This document shows, piece by piece, positions 44,904-54,090 of a stretch of 64,000 nt of DNA. The DNA is from Stenotrophomonas raiganjensis (SeqCode) (GTDB taxonomy: Bacteria; Pseudomonadota; Gammaproteobacteria; Xanthomonadales; Xanthomonadaceae): positions 38,126-102,125 of the forward strand of contig NZ_JAUTXR010000188.1 in NCBI RefSeq assembly GCF_030658505.1, read 5' to 3'. Each line of letters starts with the position of its first letter. Positions within the stretch are counted from its first letter, which is position 1. The notes beneath the pieces were generated by a model. The model was not told where the DNA came from, searched no databases, and worked only from the letters and a program-made list of their open reading frames with translations. Position numbers and translations under genes: made by a program.

Positions 44904-45530
44904 ATGACCCCTGTCAATCTGCTGTTGATCGCCATCACCGCCCTCCTGTCGTGGATGGCGTTCAACAACCGCAAGCTGGCCGACCGCCTGATCCTGTGGC
45001 CGCCGGCCATCGACCGTCACCGCCAGTACGACCGGCTGGTGACCTATGGCTTCATCCACGCCGACTGGTCGCACCTGATCTTCAACATGATCACCCTGTT
45101 CTTCTTCGGGGGATTCATCGAGAGCGTGATGGTGCAGCTGACCGGCAGCTACCTGACCTACCCGGCGTTCTACATCGGTGCGCTGCTGGTCTCGATCCTG
45201 CCCAGCTACCTGAAGAACCAGAAGAACCCGAACTACCTCAGCCTCGGTGCGTCCGGGGCGGTGTCGGCGGTGCTGTTCGCCTTCATCCTGATCAAGCCGT
45301 GGTCGATCATCCTGGTGTTCTTCATCCCGGCACCGGCGATCATCTATGCCGCGTTCTATGTCGGCTACAGCATCTGGATGGACAAGCGCGGTGGTGACCG
45401 CATCAACCACAGCGCCCACCTGGCAGGTGCCGCGTTCGGCGTGATCTTCATGCTGGCCATGCAGCCGAGCATCTTCAACCACTTCCTGCGCGAACTCTCC
45501 AACCCGACCTTCCGCCTCGGCGGCGGTTGA
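44904..45530 (+). CDS. Rhomboid-family intramembrane serine protease
   Basis: This is a 208-residue protein with six helices. The catalytic Ser is in LSLGASGAVSAVL and the His in NHSAHLAGAAFGVIF. HADWSHLIFNMITLFFFG, in the loop-1 region, is the third family block. It cleaves membrane-protein substrates in the bilayer. It is 7 bp after the peptide transporter and probably co-transcribed. Confidence 0.92.
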   Translation: MTPVNLLLIAITALLSWMAFNNRKLADRLILWPPAIDRHRQYDRLVTYGFIHADWSHLIFNMITLFFFGGFIESVMVQLTGSYLTYPAFYIGALLVSILPSYLKNQKNPNYLSLGASGAVSAVLFAFILIKPWSIILVFFIPAPAIIYAAFYVGYSIWMDKRGGDRINHSAHLAGAAFGVIFMLAMQPSIFNHFLRELSNPTFRLGGG

Positions 45531-45540
45531 TGGCGGGAGC

Positions 45541-45566
45541 GGGGCGGATCGGCAGCGATCCGCCCC
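45541..45566. terminator. Hairpin between convergent genes
   Basis: GGGGCGGATC and GATCCGCCCC with loop GGCAGC form a 10-bp stem between the rhomboid stop and the end of the small minus-strand gene. No T-tract is seen. Confidence 0.55.
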
Positions 45567-45573
45567 GGTGGGG

Positions 45574-45735
45574 TCAGGTTGCGGTCTGCTGGCCGTAGGT
45601 GTCCAGCAGGCGGGCGAACACTTCCTCGCCGATGCGCTGGAAATCCTGCTCTTCGGTCTGCCCTTCCACCGCCAGTTGCAGCAGGCCCTCCAGCAGGGCG
45701 CGGTCGGTATCGGAATGGGGATCGCTGGGGTGCAT
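45574..45735 (-). CDS. Small acidic protein, unknown function
   Basis: This is a 53-residue cytoplasmic protein (MHPSDPHSDTDRALLEGLLQ...). It is acidic and mainly helical. The ATG at 45735 was chosen for its GGAGG box 5 nt upstream; an alternative ATG at 45759 adds eight residues. No family is recognised. It is convergent with the rhomboid gene. Confidence 0.55.
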   Translation of the reverse strand: MHPSDPHSDTDRALLEGLLQLAVEGQTEEQDFQRIGEEVFARLLDTYGQQTAT

Positions 45736-45944
45736 CGGGGCCTCCACGGTGGTGCGCATGATCAACGGTCGCAAGGGCCGTGCCAGCCTGGCTGGACCCC
45801 TCCACAGGCGATAGCGGCCGCCGGCCCTCCAGCTTGAGGGTCGGAAACTGACGTGAACGGACTGGACTTGCCCCTGTTCAGGCTTCACGCGATCATGGCG
45901 CCCGGCTGCGCACCATCCACGCAGTCGCCGCAGGAGACAGTTCC

Positions 45945-46247
45945 ATGGCTTCGGTCACGCCCCCCGGTCTGGCCTATGAGGTCGAACACGACCTGGCCAA
46001 CCACCGCTTCACCGCCCGTGTGCGTGGACAGTTGGCGGTGCTTGATTACCAGATCAAGCGCAGGCGCATGGTCATCACCCACACCGAAGTGCCCGAGCCG
46101 ATTGCCGGCCGTGGCATTGCCGGCGAGCTGACCCGTGTGGCACTGCGTTTTGCCCGCGAGCAGAAATACAAGGTGGTGCCGGCGTGCTCGTACGCCGAGG
46201 CCTTCCTGCAGCGGCATGAGGAGTATCACGACCTGCTCGTTGGCTGA
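45945..46247 (+). CDS. GNAT-like N-acetyltransferase, YjdJ type
   Basis: This is a 100-residue minimal acetyltransferase. The acetyl-CoA binding region is EVPEPIAGRGIAGELTRVAL and ends with the family signature VVPACSYAEAFLQRHEEY. The N-terminal half (FTARVRGQLAVLDYQIKRRR) forms the strands. Its targets are unknown. The ATG is at 45945. Confidence 0.85.
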   Translation: MASVTPPGLAYEVEHDLANHRFTARVRGQLAVLDYQIKRRRMVITHTEVPEPIAGRGIAGELTRVALRFAREQKYKVVPACSYAEAFLQRHEEYHDLLVG

Positions 46248-46311
46248 GCACCAGCGGGCCACGCTTCAGCCACCGCGGGCGATGATGTACAAACATGAAC
46301 AGGGGATCCCG

Positions 46312-47166
46312 ATGAAGATTGGAAACAACCGGCCACTGCACGGCAGCGTGCTGGCCGGCGTGGTGGGCGTGCTGTTGCTGGCCGGTTGCCAGCGTGAGAG
46401 CGAGCCGGCACCGGCGACCGACGCGGCACCCGCTGCCGAGGCGACCGCCGCAGGCGAAACGCCAGCCACGGAAGCGCCGCTGGACCTGCGTGACGTGATC
46501 GAGAACAACGAGCGCGAAGTGGTGGGCATCAGCTACCCGGCCGGTATCGACCGCTACCCCGGCCTGGCGCGCGCGCTGCAGGACTATGCCACCAGCGCAC
46601 GCAGCGACCTGCAGCAGGCGCTGGACGGGCTCGGCAACGACAAGCCGACCATGCCCTACGAGCTGTCGCTGAGCTTCGAGAAGCTGTTGGAAACGCCGCA
46701 GCTGGTGGTGGTCAGTGCCGATGGCAGCCGCTATACCGGTGGTGCCCACGGCGAACCGCTGGTGGCCCGCTTCGTATGGCTGCCGCAGCATCAGCAGATG
46801 CTCAGCGCCGAAAAGCTGGTGGCCGATGCCAAGGGCTGGAAGGCGATCAGCGATTTCGTCGCCGACCAGCTGCGCGAACGCGTGGCCACCCGCCTCAGCG
46901 GCGAAGACATGGACCCGGCCCAGCTGCAGGAATCACTGCGCAACGCATCACGCATGATCGTCGACGGTACCGGCCCGCAGGCCGACAATTTCAGCCAGTT
47001 CCAGCCGCTGACCGACGACAAGGGGCAGATCACCGCACTGCGCTTTGTTTTCCCGCCGTACCAGGTGGGTCCATACTCGGACGGCACCCAGACCGCCGAT
47101 GTACCGGCGGCAGTGCTGTTGCCGCACGTGGCCAAGGACTACGTGGAGCTGTTCGCACGCGGTTGA
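46312..47166 (+). CDS. Lipoprotein with DUF3298/RsiV-like domain
   Basis: This is a 284-residue lipoprotein (lipobox LLAGC, about C24). An Ala/Glu-rich linker precedes a DUF4163-like part and the DUF3298 domain with YTGGAHGEPLVARFVW and PPYQVGPYSDG. This fold is shared with the anti-sigma RsiV, which binds lysozyme, but no sigma gene is adjacent. Function is not known. The cfa-like gene follows after 19 bp. Confidence 0.85.
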   Translation: MKIGNNRPLHGSVLAGVVGVLLLAGCQRESEPAPATDAAPAAEATAAGETPATEAPLDLRDVIENNEREVVGISYPAGIDRYPGLARALQDYATSARSDLQQALDGLGNDKPTMPYELSLSFEKLLETPQLVVVSADGSRYTGGAHGEPLVARFVWLPQHQQMLSAEKLVADAKGWKAISDFVADQLRERVATRLSGEDMDPAQLQESLRNASRMIVDGTGPQADNFSQFQPLTDDKGQITALRFVFPPYQVGPYSDGTQTADVPAAVLLPHVAKDYVELFARG

Positions 47167-47185
47167 CCGCAGTCGAGGAGGTGGC

Positions 47186-48301
47186 GTGGATACAGGGTTG
47201 CAGGAGCGGGTCGCCGGCCTGCTGCAGGAAGCCGGGGTCCGCATCGGCGGTACCCAGCCACAGGACATCCAGGTGCATGACCCGCGCTTCTTCGCGCGGG
47301 TCATGGGCCACGGCTCGCTCGGCCTTGGCGAGAGCTACATGGAGGGCTGGTGGGATGCCAACGTCCTTGATGAGTTCCTTGTCCACCTGATGCAGGCGCA
47401 CCTGGACGAACGGGTGCACGGCTGGCGCGAAGTGGCCGATGCGCTGAAGGCGCGGCTGTTCAACCTGCAGGCCGGGCAGGGCAGCTACGAAGTCGGCCGC
47501 CGCCACTATGACCTCGGCAACGATCTCTACCAGGCCATGCTCGGCCAACGCCTGGTGTACAGCTGCGGCTACTGGCGCAACGCCGGTGATCTCGACGCTG
47601 CCCAGGAAGCCAAGCTGGACCTGGTCTGCCGCAAGCTGGGCCTGCGCCCGGGCCAGCGCGTGCTGGACATCGGTTGTGGCTGGGGGGAGGCACTGAAGTT
47701 CGCCGCCGAACGCTATGGCGTCAGCGGCGTCGGCGTGACCATCTCGCAGGAGCAGGCTGAGTTCGCGCGCGAACTGTGTGCCGGGCTGCCGATCGAGATC
47801 CGCCTGCAGGACTACCGCGAACTGGACGAGCCATTCGATGCGATCTTCTCGATCGGCATGTTCGAGCATGTCGGCGACAAGAACTACGCCAGCTTCTTCG
47901 AGGTGGCCCGGCGTTGCCTGTCGCCGCGCGGGTTGCTGCTGCTGCACACCATCGGCACCAACATCTCGCGGCACCGTACCGATCCGTGGATCGCGCGCTA
48001 CATTTTCCCCAATTCGATGCTGCCGTCGGCGGTGCAGATCAGCAAGGCGCTCGAAGGGCGTTTCGTGCTGGAGGACTGGCACAACTTCGGTACCGACTAC
48101 GATCTGACCCTGCAGGCCTGGCGACGCAACGTGGAAGCTGCATGGCCACGGCTGGATACGCGCTACGACGAACACTTCCGGCGGATGTGGCGGTTCTACC
48201 TGGCCGGATCGATGGCGACCTTCCGCTGCCGCCATGCGCAGCTGTGGCAGCTGGTGCTGTCGCCGGACGGCGTACCGGGCGGCTACGTGGCGCCGCGATG
48301 A
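47186..48301 (+). CDS. cfa: Cyclopropane-fatty-acyl-phospholipid synthase
   Basis: This is a 371-residue S-adenosylmethionine-dependent enzyme that adds a methylene to cis double bonds of membrane lipids. The motifs are HYDLGNDLYQAML, the SAM site VLDIGCGWGEALKFAAERYG and SIGMFEHVGDKNY, and the C-terminal YDLTLQAW and RRMWRFYLAGSMATFR. The GTG at 47186 is preceded by a perfect GAGGAGG, and it lies 19 bp after the lipoprotein gene. It is followed by a strong bidirectional terminator. Confidence 0.93.
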   Translation: MDTGLQERVAGLLQEAGVRIGGTQPQDIQVHDPRFFARVMGHGSLGLGESYMEGWWDANVLDEFLVHLMQAHLDERVHGWREVADALKARLFNLQAGQGSYEVGRRHYDLGNDLYQAMLGQRLVYSCGYWRNAGDLDAAQEAKLDLVCRKLGLRPGQRVLDIGCGWGEALKFAAERYGVSGVGVTISQEQAEFARELCAGLPIEIRLQDYRELDEPFDAIFSIGMFEHVGDKNYASFFEVARRCLSPRGLLLLHTIGTNISRHRTDPWIARYIFPNSMLPSAVQISKALEGRFVLEDWHNFGTDYDLTLQAWRRNVEAAWPRLDTRYDEHFRRMWRFYLAGSMATFRCRHAQLWQLVLSPDGVPGGYVAPR

Positions 48302-48337
48302 CGGTCGGCAAATGGGCTCTGACCCCGGCCACAACAA

Positions 48338-48365
48338 AAAACCGCCCGGTCTCCCGGGCGGTTTT
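48338..48365. terminator. Bidirectional intrinsic terminator
   Basis: AAAACCGCCCGG and CCGGGCGGTTTT flank a TCTC loop, 37 bp past the cfa stop and 25 bp past the M3 peptidase stop. It closes both convergent genes. Confidence 0.9.
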
Positions 48366-48389
48366 CGTTTCAGGCGACTGCGCTGGCGA

Positions 48390-50558
48390 TCAGTTGCCCG
48401 CGCCGGTCAGGCCGCGCTTTTCCAGCAGCGGTTCGATCTGCGGCTCGTGGCCGGCGAAATCGCGGAACAGCTGCATCGCGTCCACGCTGCCGCCCTTGGA
48501 CAGCAGGGTGGCACGGAAGTGGTCGCCGTTCTTGCGGCTCAGGCCGCCGTTGTCCTTGAACCACTTCTGGGTGTTGGCGTCGAGCACTTCCGACCAGATG
48601 TAGGCGTAGTAGCCGGCCGAGTAGCCGCCCATGATGTGGCTGAAGTACGGGGTCTTGTAACGCGGCGGAACCGGCGCGTAGTAGATGCCGTCCTTCTCCA
48701 GCGCGGCGCGCTCGAAGGCCATCACGTCCTTGGCCGCCGGCACCTGGTCCGGGCCGATCTGGTGCCAGTTCTGGTCCAGCATGGCCGCACCCAGGTATTC
48801 GGTGGTTGCAAAGCCCTGGTTGAACTTGGCCGCAGCCAGCACCTTGTCCAGCAGCGCCTGCGGCATGGCCGAACCGTTCTGGTAGTGCTTGGCGTAGTTC
48901 TTCAGGATGGCCGGGTTGTCCGACCACATCTCGTTGACCTGCGAGGGGAACTCGACGAAGTCACGCGGCACCGAGGTGCCCGAGAAGTACGGGTACTTCA
49001 CGTTGGAGAACATGCCGTGCAGGGCATGGCCGAACTCGTGGAACGTGGTGTTCACCTCGTCCCAGGTCAGCAGGGTCGGCTGGCCGGCCGGCGGCTTCGG
49101 GATGTTCAGGTGGTTGGCGACCACCGGCTTGAAGCCGGTCAGCTTGGACTGCGAGACGTAGGAATTCATCCATGCACCACCGCGCTTGGAGGCACGTGCA
49201 TACGGGTCGAAGATGAAGATCGCCAGCTGGCTGCCGTCGGCGTCGAACACGTCGTAGACGGTGACGTCATCGTGGTAGACCGGCAGGTCGGTGCGCTGCT
49301 TGAAGGTCAGGCCGAATTCCTGGCCGGCGGCGTAGAACACGCCGTTCTCCAGCACGTTCTTCAGTTCGAAGTACGGCTTCAGCTGCGACTCGTCGAAGTT
49401 GTACTTGGCCTGGCGCACCTTCTCGCTGTAGAAGGCCCAGTCCCACGGCTCCAGCTGGAAGGTCGGTTTGCCCGCGGCCTTCTGTTCCTTGTCGATCATC
49501 GCCTGCAGGTCGGCGGCTTCGCGCTTGGCGTTGGCCACCGCGGCCGGGGCCAGCTTGCCCAGCATCGCGTTGACCGCTTCGGGCGTCTTGGCGGTCTGGT
49601 TGGTCAGGTTGTAGGCGGCGAAGTTCGGGAAGCCCATCAGCTTGGCCTTGTCGGCACGCAGCTGCATGATGCGCGAGACCAGCGCAGTGTTGTCGAACTC
49701 GCCACCGCGGCTGCCGCGGGTGGTCGAGGCTTCGTAGATCTTCTGGCGCAGGGCGCGGTTGGCCAGGTTGGTCAGCGGCGGCTGGCCGGTGGTGTTGAGC
49801 AGGGTGATCACGTACTTGCCCTCCTGGCCGCGGGCCTTGGCGGCTTCGGCGGCGGCGGCGATCTGCTCCTTGGACAGCCCGGCCAGTTCCTTGACGTCGT
49901 CGACGGTGATCGCCGAAGCGTTCACTTCCGACTGCACGTTCTGGCTGAACTTGGTGCCCAGGTTGGCCAGCTCGGCGTTCATCTCCTTCAGCTTGGCCTT
50001 GTCGGCCTCGGACAGCTTGGCTCCGGCGCGCACGTAGTTGTCGTAGTACTTCTCGACCAGGCGCACGCCTTCGGCGTCCAGGCCCAGCTGGCTGCGGGTG
50101 TCATACAGCGCCTGGATGCGGGCGAACAGCTTGCCGTTCAGCGCGATCGCATCGCTGTGCGCGGCGAACTTCGCCGAGTAGTCGGCCTGCAGCTTCTTGC
50201 GGGTGTCGTTGGTGTCGGCACCGACCAGGCTGAAGAATACGGTGGTCGCACGATCGAGGATGTCACCGCTCTTTTCCAGGGCGATGATGGTGTTGTCGAA
50301 GGTCGGCTTGGCCTTGTTGTTGGCGATGGCCTCCACTTCCTTCAGCTGCTGCGCCATGCCGGCGTCGAAGGCCGGGGCGAAGTCGCTGTCCTTGATCTTG
50401 TCGAACTGCGGGAAGTGCAGCGGCAGCGGGCTTTCGGCGAAGAACGGATTGGCCTGCTGGGCGGTGCTGCTGGCGGCCGGGGTGGCGGCGCCGGCCGAGA
50501 AGGCGGGCAGGGCAAGGCCGAGGGACATGGCCACGGCAAGGGCAAGGCGGGTGGTCAA
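48390..50558 (-). CDS. dcp: Periplasmic peptidyl-dipeptidase (M3 family, Dcp-like)
   Basis: This is a 722-residue zinc metallopeptidase with a signal peptide (MTTRLALAVAMSLGLALPAF... cleavage near residue 25). The zinc site is TTFHEFGHALHGM (HEFGH), with a downstream Glu in the WDEVN/FVEFPSQVNEMW region. Dcp removes C-terminal dipeptides and has a role in peptide recycling. The start is TTG at 50558-50556 with GGAG upstream; an ATG at residue 11 would shorten the signal peptide. Confidence 0.9.
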   Translation of the reverse strand: MTTRLALAVAMSLGLALPAFSAGAATPAASSTAQQANPFFAESPLPLHFPQFDKIKDSDFAPAFDAGMAQQLKEVEAIANNKAKPTFDNTIIALEKSGDILDRATTVFFSLVGADTNDTRKKLQADYSAKFAAHSDAIALNGKLFARIQALYDTRSQLGLDAEGVRLVEKYYDNYVRAGAKLSEADKAKLKEMNAELANLGTKFSQNVQSEVNASAITVDDVKELAGLSKEQIAAAAEAAKARGQEGKYVITLLNTTGQPPLTNLANRALRQKIYEASTTRGSRGGEFDNTALVSRIMQLRADKAKLMGFPNFAAYNLTNQTAKTPEAVNAMLGKLAPAAVANAKREAADLQAMIDKEQKAAGKPTFQLEPWDWAFYSEKVRQAKYNFDESQLKPYFELKNVLENGVFYAAGQEFGLTFKQRTDLPVYHDDVTVYDVFDADGSQLAIFIFDPYARASKRGGAWMNSYVSQSKLTGFKPVVANHLNIPKPPAGQPTLLTWDEVNTTFHEFGHALHGMFSNVKYPYFSGTSVPRDFVEFPSQVNEMWSDNPAILKNYAKHYQNGSAMPQALLDKVLAAAKFNQGFATTEYLGAAMLDQNWHQIGPDQVPAAKDVMAFERAALEKDGIYYAPVPPRYKTPYFSHIMGGYSAGYYAYIWSEVLDANTQKWFKDNGGLSRKNGDHFRATLLSKGGSVDAMQLFRDFAGHEPQIEPLLEKRGLTGAGN

Positions 50559-50688
50559 GGCAGGAACTCCGGTAAGGCAAACAAGGGCCCGAGGGTAACC
50601 CGGCCGGCGGCGCCCGCACTTGTGTCAAAAGGCATGTTGCCGCGGCCGGGCGCGGGTACCATGCATTCACCGCCCACGGTTCACCGCC

Positions 50689-51168
50689 ATGACCACTGCC
50701 TACGATTTCAGCTTCCGCGACCTCGACGGCCAGCCACAGGCCCTCGCCGGGTACCGGGGTCACCCGCTGTTGCTGGTCAATGTCGCCAGCCGCTGTGGCT
50801 TCACCCCGCAGTACACGGGGCTGGAGCAGCTGTGGCAGGACTACCGCGAGCGCGGCCTGGTGGTGATCGGCTTCCCGTGCAACCAGTTCGGCGCGCAGGA
50901 ACCCGGTGACGCCGCGCAGATCCGCCAGTTCTGTTCGCTGGACTATCCGGTCAGCTTTCCGCTGTCGGAGAAGATCGAGGTCAACGGCGAGGGGGCTGAT
51001 CCGTTGTGGGCATGGCTGTCACGCGAGAAGCGCGGCCTGCTGGGTAGCGCCCGCATCAAGTGGAATTTCAGCAAGTTCCTGGTCGACCGCCAGGGTCGAG
51101 TGGTGTCGCGGCATGCGCCCACCACCAGGCCGGAGCAGTTGCGCAGCGCGATCGAAGCGCTGTTGTAG
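50689..51168 (+). CDS. Glutathione peroxidase family protein
   Basis: This is a 159-residue thioredoxin-fold peroxidase. The peroxidatic Cys is C36 in NVASRCGFTPQYTGLE, with the tetrad Gln and Trp in FPCNQFGAQEP and IKWNFSKFLVDRQG. It reduces peroxides with thioredoxin or glutathione. The ATG is at 50689. Unusually, its TAG stop (51166-51168) is part of the GTAG of the adjacent SMAG-like repeat. Confidence 0.92.
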   Translation: MTTAYDFSFRDLDGQPQALAGYRGHPLLLVNVASRCGFTPQYTGLEQLWQDYRERGLVVIGFPCNQFGAQEPGDAAQIRQFCSLDYPVSFPLSEKIEVNGEGADPLWAWLSREKRGLLGSARIKWNFSKFLVDRQGRVVSRHAPTTRPEQLRSAIEALL

Positions 51169-51250
51169 AGCCGAGCCCACGCTCGGCTGCTTTTCCGGCT
51201 GACTCCGAGGGCGCGCGCTGCACGCAAGCCGAGCGCGGGCTCGGCTCTAC
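51165..51250. repeat. SMAG-like pair overlapping a stop codon
   Basis: GTAGAGCCGAGCCCACGCTC (from 51165) and the inverted partner ending GGCTCTAC (51250) are separated by about 35 nt. The first GTAG includes the TAG stop of the glutathione peroxidase gene. Confidence 0.88.
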
Positions 51251-51262
51251 AGATGCAATGGG

Positions 51263-52042
51263 TTACTTCTCGACGAACGCGCGTTCGAACACGTAGTGGC
51301 CCGGCTGGCCGATGCGCGGCGAAACCTGGAAACCGCGTGCGTCGAGCACGCTGCGAAGGTCGGCCAGCATCTGCGGGCTGCCGCAGATCATCGCGCGGTC
51401 GTTCTCCGGGCTCAGTTCCGGCAGGCCGAGGGAGCGCTGCATCTCGCCGCTTTCCATCAGCTGGGTCAGGCGGCCCTGGTTGGCGAACGGCTCGCGGGTG
51501 ACGGCCGGGTAGTACAGCAGCTTGTCGCCGATCATCTCGCCCAGGAATTCGTGCTCACGCAGTTCCTTCTCGAAGTAATCGCGGTAGGCCAGGTCCTTTT
51601 CGTAGCGCACGCCGTGGCACAGGATCACCTTCTCGAAACGCTCGTAGGTTTCCGGGTCCTTGATGACCGACAGCCACGGTGCCATGCCGGTACCGGTGCC
51701 CAGCAGGTACAGGTTCCTGCCCGGGTGCAGGTCGCTGATCAGCAGGGTGCCGGTGGGCTTCTTGCCGACCAGCACCTTGTCGCCCGGCTTGATGTGCTGC
51801 AGGCGCGAGGTCAGCGGGCCGTCCTGCACCTTGATGCTGAAGAACTCCAGGTGCTCTTCCCAGTTGGCGCTGGCGATGGAATAGGCGCGCAGCAGCGGCC
51901 GTGCCTCGGTTTCCAGGCCGATCATCACGAACTGGCCGTTCTCGAAGCGGAAGCCGCTGTCGCGGGTAGTGGTGAAACTGAAGTAGGCATCGGTCCAGTG
52001 ACGGACCTCAAGCACCGTTTCGGCGCCGAAAGCGGAGGACAT
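51263..52042 (-). CDS. fpr: Ferredoxin/flavodoxin-NADP reductase
   Basis: This is a 259-residue FAD enzyme moving electrons between NADPH and ferredoxin or flavodoxin. The FAD motif is RAYSIASANWEEHLEFFSI, the NADP site is LLGTGTGMAPWLSVIKD and CHGVRYEKDLAY, and the C-terminal FVEK is typical of bacterial subclass Fpr. A palindrome resembling a Fur box (52084-52102) lies 42 bp upstream of the ATG at 52042, so iron-responsive control is likely. Confidence 0.93.
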   Translation of the reverse strand: MSSAFGAETVLEVRHWTDAYFSFTTTRDSGFRFENGQFVMIGLETEARPLLRAYSIASANWEEHLEFFSIKVQDGPLTSRLQHIKPGDKVLVGKKPTGTLLISDLHPGRNLYLLGTGTGMAPWLSVIKDPETYERFEKVILCHGVRYEKDLAYRDYFEKELREHEFLGEMIGDKLLYYPAVTREPFANQGRLTQLMESGEMQRSLGLPELSPENDRAMICGSPQMLADLRSVLDARGFQVSPRIGQPGHYVFERAFVEK

Positions 52043-52083
52043 GGGCGTATCTATCGAAAGTCGTCAGGGGTGATTCTATCTCA

Positions 52084-52102
52084 AATGAGACAAGTTCTCA
52101 TT
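52084..52102. promoter_or_regulatory. Fur-box-like palindrome upstream of fpr
   Basis: AATGAGACAAGTTCTCATT is a perfect 7-5-7 palindrome with the AATGAGA/TCTCATT half-sites common in Fur boxes. It is 42-60 bp upstream of the fpr start and downstream of the ABC transporter gene's stop, so fpr is the natural target. Fur binding is inferred from resemblance. Confidence 0.65.
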
Positions 52103-52122
52103 GGGCGGAACGAGAGGCGTTC

Positions 52123-53994
52123 TCAGCGGTAACCCGCCGCCTGCAGCTCGAACAGCTCGGCGTAGCGGCCGCCCTGCGCCATCAGCTGCGCATGGGTGCC
52201 GCTGGCCTCGATCCGGCCATCGGCCAGCACCAGGATGCGGTCGGCCATGCGTACCGAGGAAAAGCGGTGGGAAATCAGTACTGCCGTACGATTATCCGCC
52301 AGCTCCCTGAACCGCTGGAACACCTCGAACTCACTGCGGGCATCCAGCGCCGCGGTTGGCTCATCCAGGATCATCACCTGCGCATTGCGCATCCATGCGC
52401 GGGCAATGGCGATCTTCTGCCACTGGCCACCGGACAGGTCCACGCCCTGCTTGAAGCGGCGCCCGATCAGCTGGTCGTAGCCGCCGGGCAGGTCGTCGAT
52501 CACTTCCTCGGCCATGCCTCGTCGCGCGGCATCGGCGATGCGTGCCTGGTCGTCCATCGCCTCGACCTGGCCGACGCCGATGTTCTCGCCGGCGCTGAGG
52601 TTGTAGCGCACGAAGTCCTGGAAGATCACCCCGAGGTTGGCGCGCAGGTCGTCCAGGTCGTAGTCGCGCAGGTCGCGGCCGTCGAGCAGGATGCGGCCTT
52701 CGTCCGGTTCGTACAGCCGTGCCAGCAGTTTCACCAGCGTGGTCTTGCCCGCGCCGTTCTCGCCGACCAGGGCCAGCACTTCGCCGGCCTGCAGCTGGAA
52801 ATCGAGGTGGCGCACCGCCCACTGTTCGGCATCGGGATAGCGGAAGCCGACGTTCTCGAACACGAAGCCCTGGCGGATCGGCTGCGGCACGCGTATGGCG
52901 CCTTCACGCGAATGGATTTCCGGCTCGATCTGGAAGAACGAGAACAGGTCGTCCAGGTACAGCGCCTGGCTGGCCACCTGCGAGAAGCCGATCAGCAAGC
53001 CTTCCAGCAGCTGGCGCAGGCGCAGGAAGCTGCCAGCAAGGAAGGTCAGGTCGCCAATCGAGAAATCGCCGCGCACCGTGCGCCAGGCAATGTAGGCGTA
53101 GGCGGTGTAATACCCCAGCGTGCCCAGCGCAGCCAGCAGCGTGCCCCAGAACGCGCGGCGCCGGGCCAGTGCACGGTTGGCTTGGAACAGCGCCACCGAC
53201 AGGCGCCGGTAGCGTTCCACCAGGAAGCGGTGCAGGTTGTAGATCTTCACTTCCTTGGCCGTTTCCACGCTGGCACCGAGCTGGCGCAGGTAGTCGAGCT
53301 GGCGGCGCTCGGGCGTCCACTGGAAGTTGAGGCTGTAACCGGCCGCGTTGAAGTGCGATTCACCGATGAAGGCCGGCACCAGCGCCAGCGCCAGCAGCAG
53401 GATCAGCCACGGCGCATACACCAGCAGGCCGACGGCGAGGCTGGCCACGGTGATTGCGTCCTGGACCTGGCCGAACAGCTGGCTCATCAGGTTCATCCGG
53501 CCCATGGTCTGGCGCCGCGCACGGTCCAGCTTGTCCTGCAGGTCCGGGTCCTCGAAGTCCTCCAGATCCAGCGTTGCCGCGTGTTCCATCAGCCGGATGC
53601 TGGTGACGTTGGCGAACAGCTCGGAGAGCAGGGCATCGGCGTAGCTGACCAGCCGGCCGAGCAGGTCCGAGGCGATGGCCAGGCCGAATTCCAGCGCCAG
53701 CAGGCCCAGCAGCGGATTCAGCACGCCGCTGGACAGCGCTTCGCCCAGCGGCGGGAAGCCCGCGTCGTGCTGGCTCAGGTGCAGGGCGCTGTCGATGATC
53801 AGCTTGCCGACGTACAGCATCGCCACCGGCAGCAGCGCGCGGATCAGGCGCAGCCCCAGGCTGGCCAGGGTGAGCGCGGGACTGGTCTTCCAGACCATGC
53901 GCAGGAACGGCGGCAGGTTGCGCATCGCCCTGAAGCGCTGGCGCAGGCTGGGTTTCTTCGCGGCGGCAGCGCCAGCGGTGGGGGGAGCAGGCAT
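52123..53994 (-). CDS. ABC exporter, fused permease and ATP-binding domains
   Basis: This is a 623-residue half-transporter: six membrane helices in the first ~330 residues and an ATPase with [19 protein letters not shown] (Walker A), LSGGQWQKIAIARAW (signature) and VMILDEPTAALDARS (Walker B). Closest in type to lipid or peptide exporters. It would work as a homodimer. Substrate is unknown. The ATG is at 53994; the stop is 20 bp from the Fur-box-like site of fpr. Confidence 0.9.
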   Translation of the reverse strand: MPAPPTAGAAAAKKPSLRQRFRAMRNLPPFLRMVWKTSPALTLASLGLRLIRALLPVAMLYVGKLIIDSALHLSQHDAGFPPLGEALSSGVLNPLLGLLALEFGLAIASDLLGRLVSYADALLSELFANVTSIRLMEHAATLDLEDFEDPDLQDKLDRARRQTMGRMNLMSQLFGQVQDAITVASLAVGLLVYAPWLILLLALALVPAFIGESHFNAAGYSLNFQWTPERRQLDYLRQLGASVETAKEVKIYNLHRFLVERYRRLSVALFQANRALARRRAFWGTLLAALGTLGYYTAYAYIAWRTVRGDFSIGDLTFLAGSFLRLRQLLEGLLIGFSQVASQALYLDDLFSFFQIEPEIHSREGAIRVPQPIRQGFVFENVGFRYPDAEQWAVRHLDFQLQAGEVLALVGENGAGKTTLVKLLARLYEPDEGRILLDGRDLRDYDLDDLRANLGVIFQDFVRYNLSAGENIGVGQVEAMDDQARIADAARRGMAEEVIDDLPGGYDQLIGRRFKQGVDLSGGQWQKIAIARAWMRNAQVMILDEPTAALDARSEFEVFQRFRELADNRTAVLISHRFSSVRMADRILVLADGRIEASGTHAQLMAQGGRYAELFELQAAGYR

Positions 53995-54090
53995 GTGCGT
54001 ATTGTGCGCGCCCTGCGCGTGGCGGAGGCATGAACGGGGCGCATGCCTGCCATGCGCCGGCAGGGCAGCGCGTCGGCGCCGCCTGCGCGC

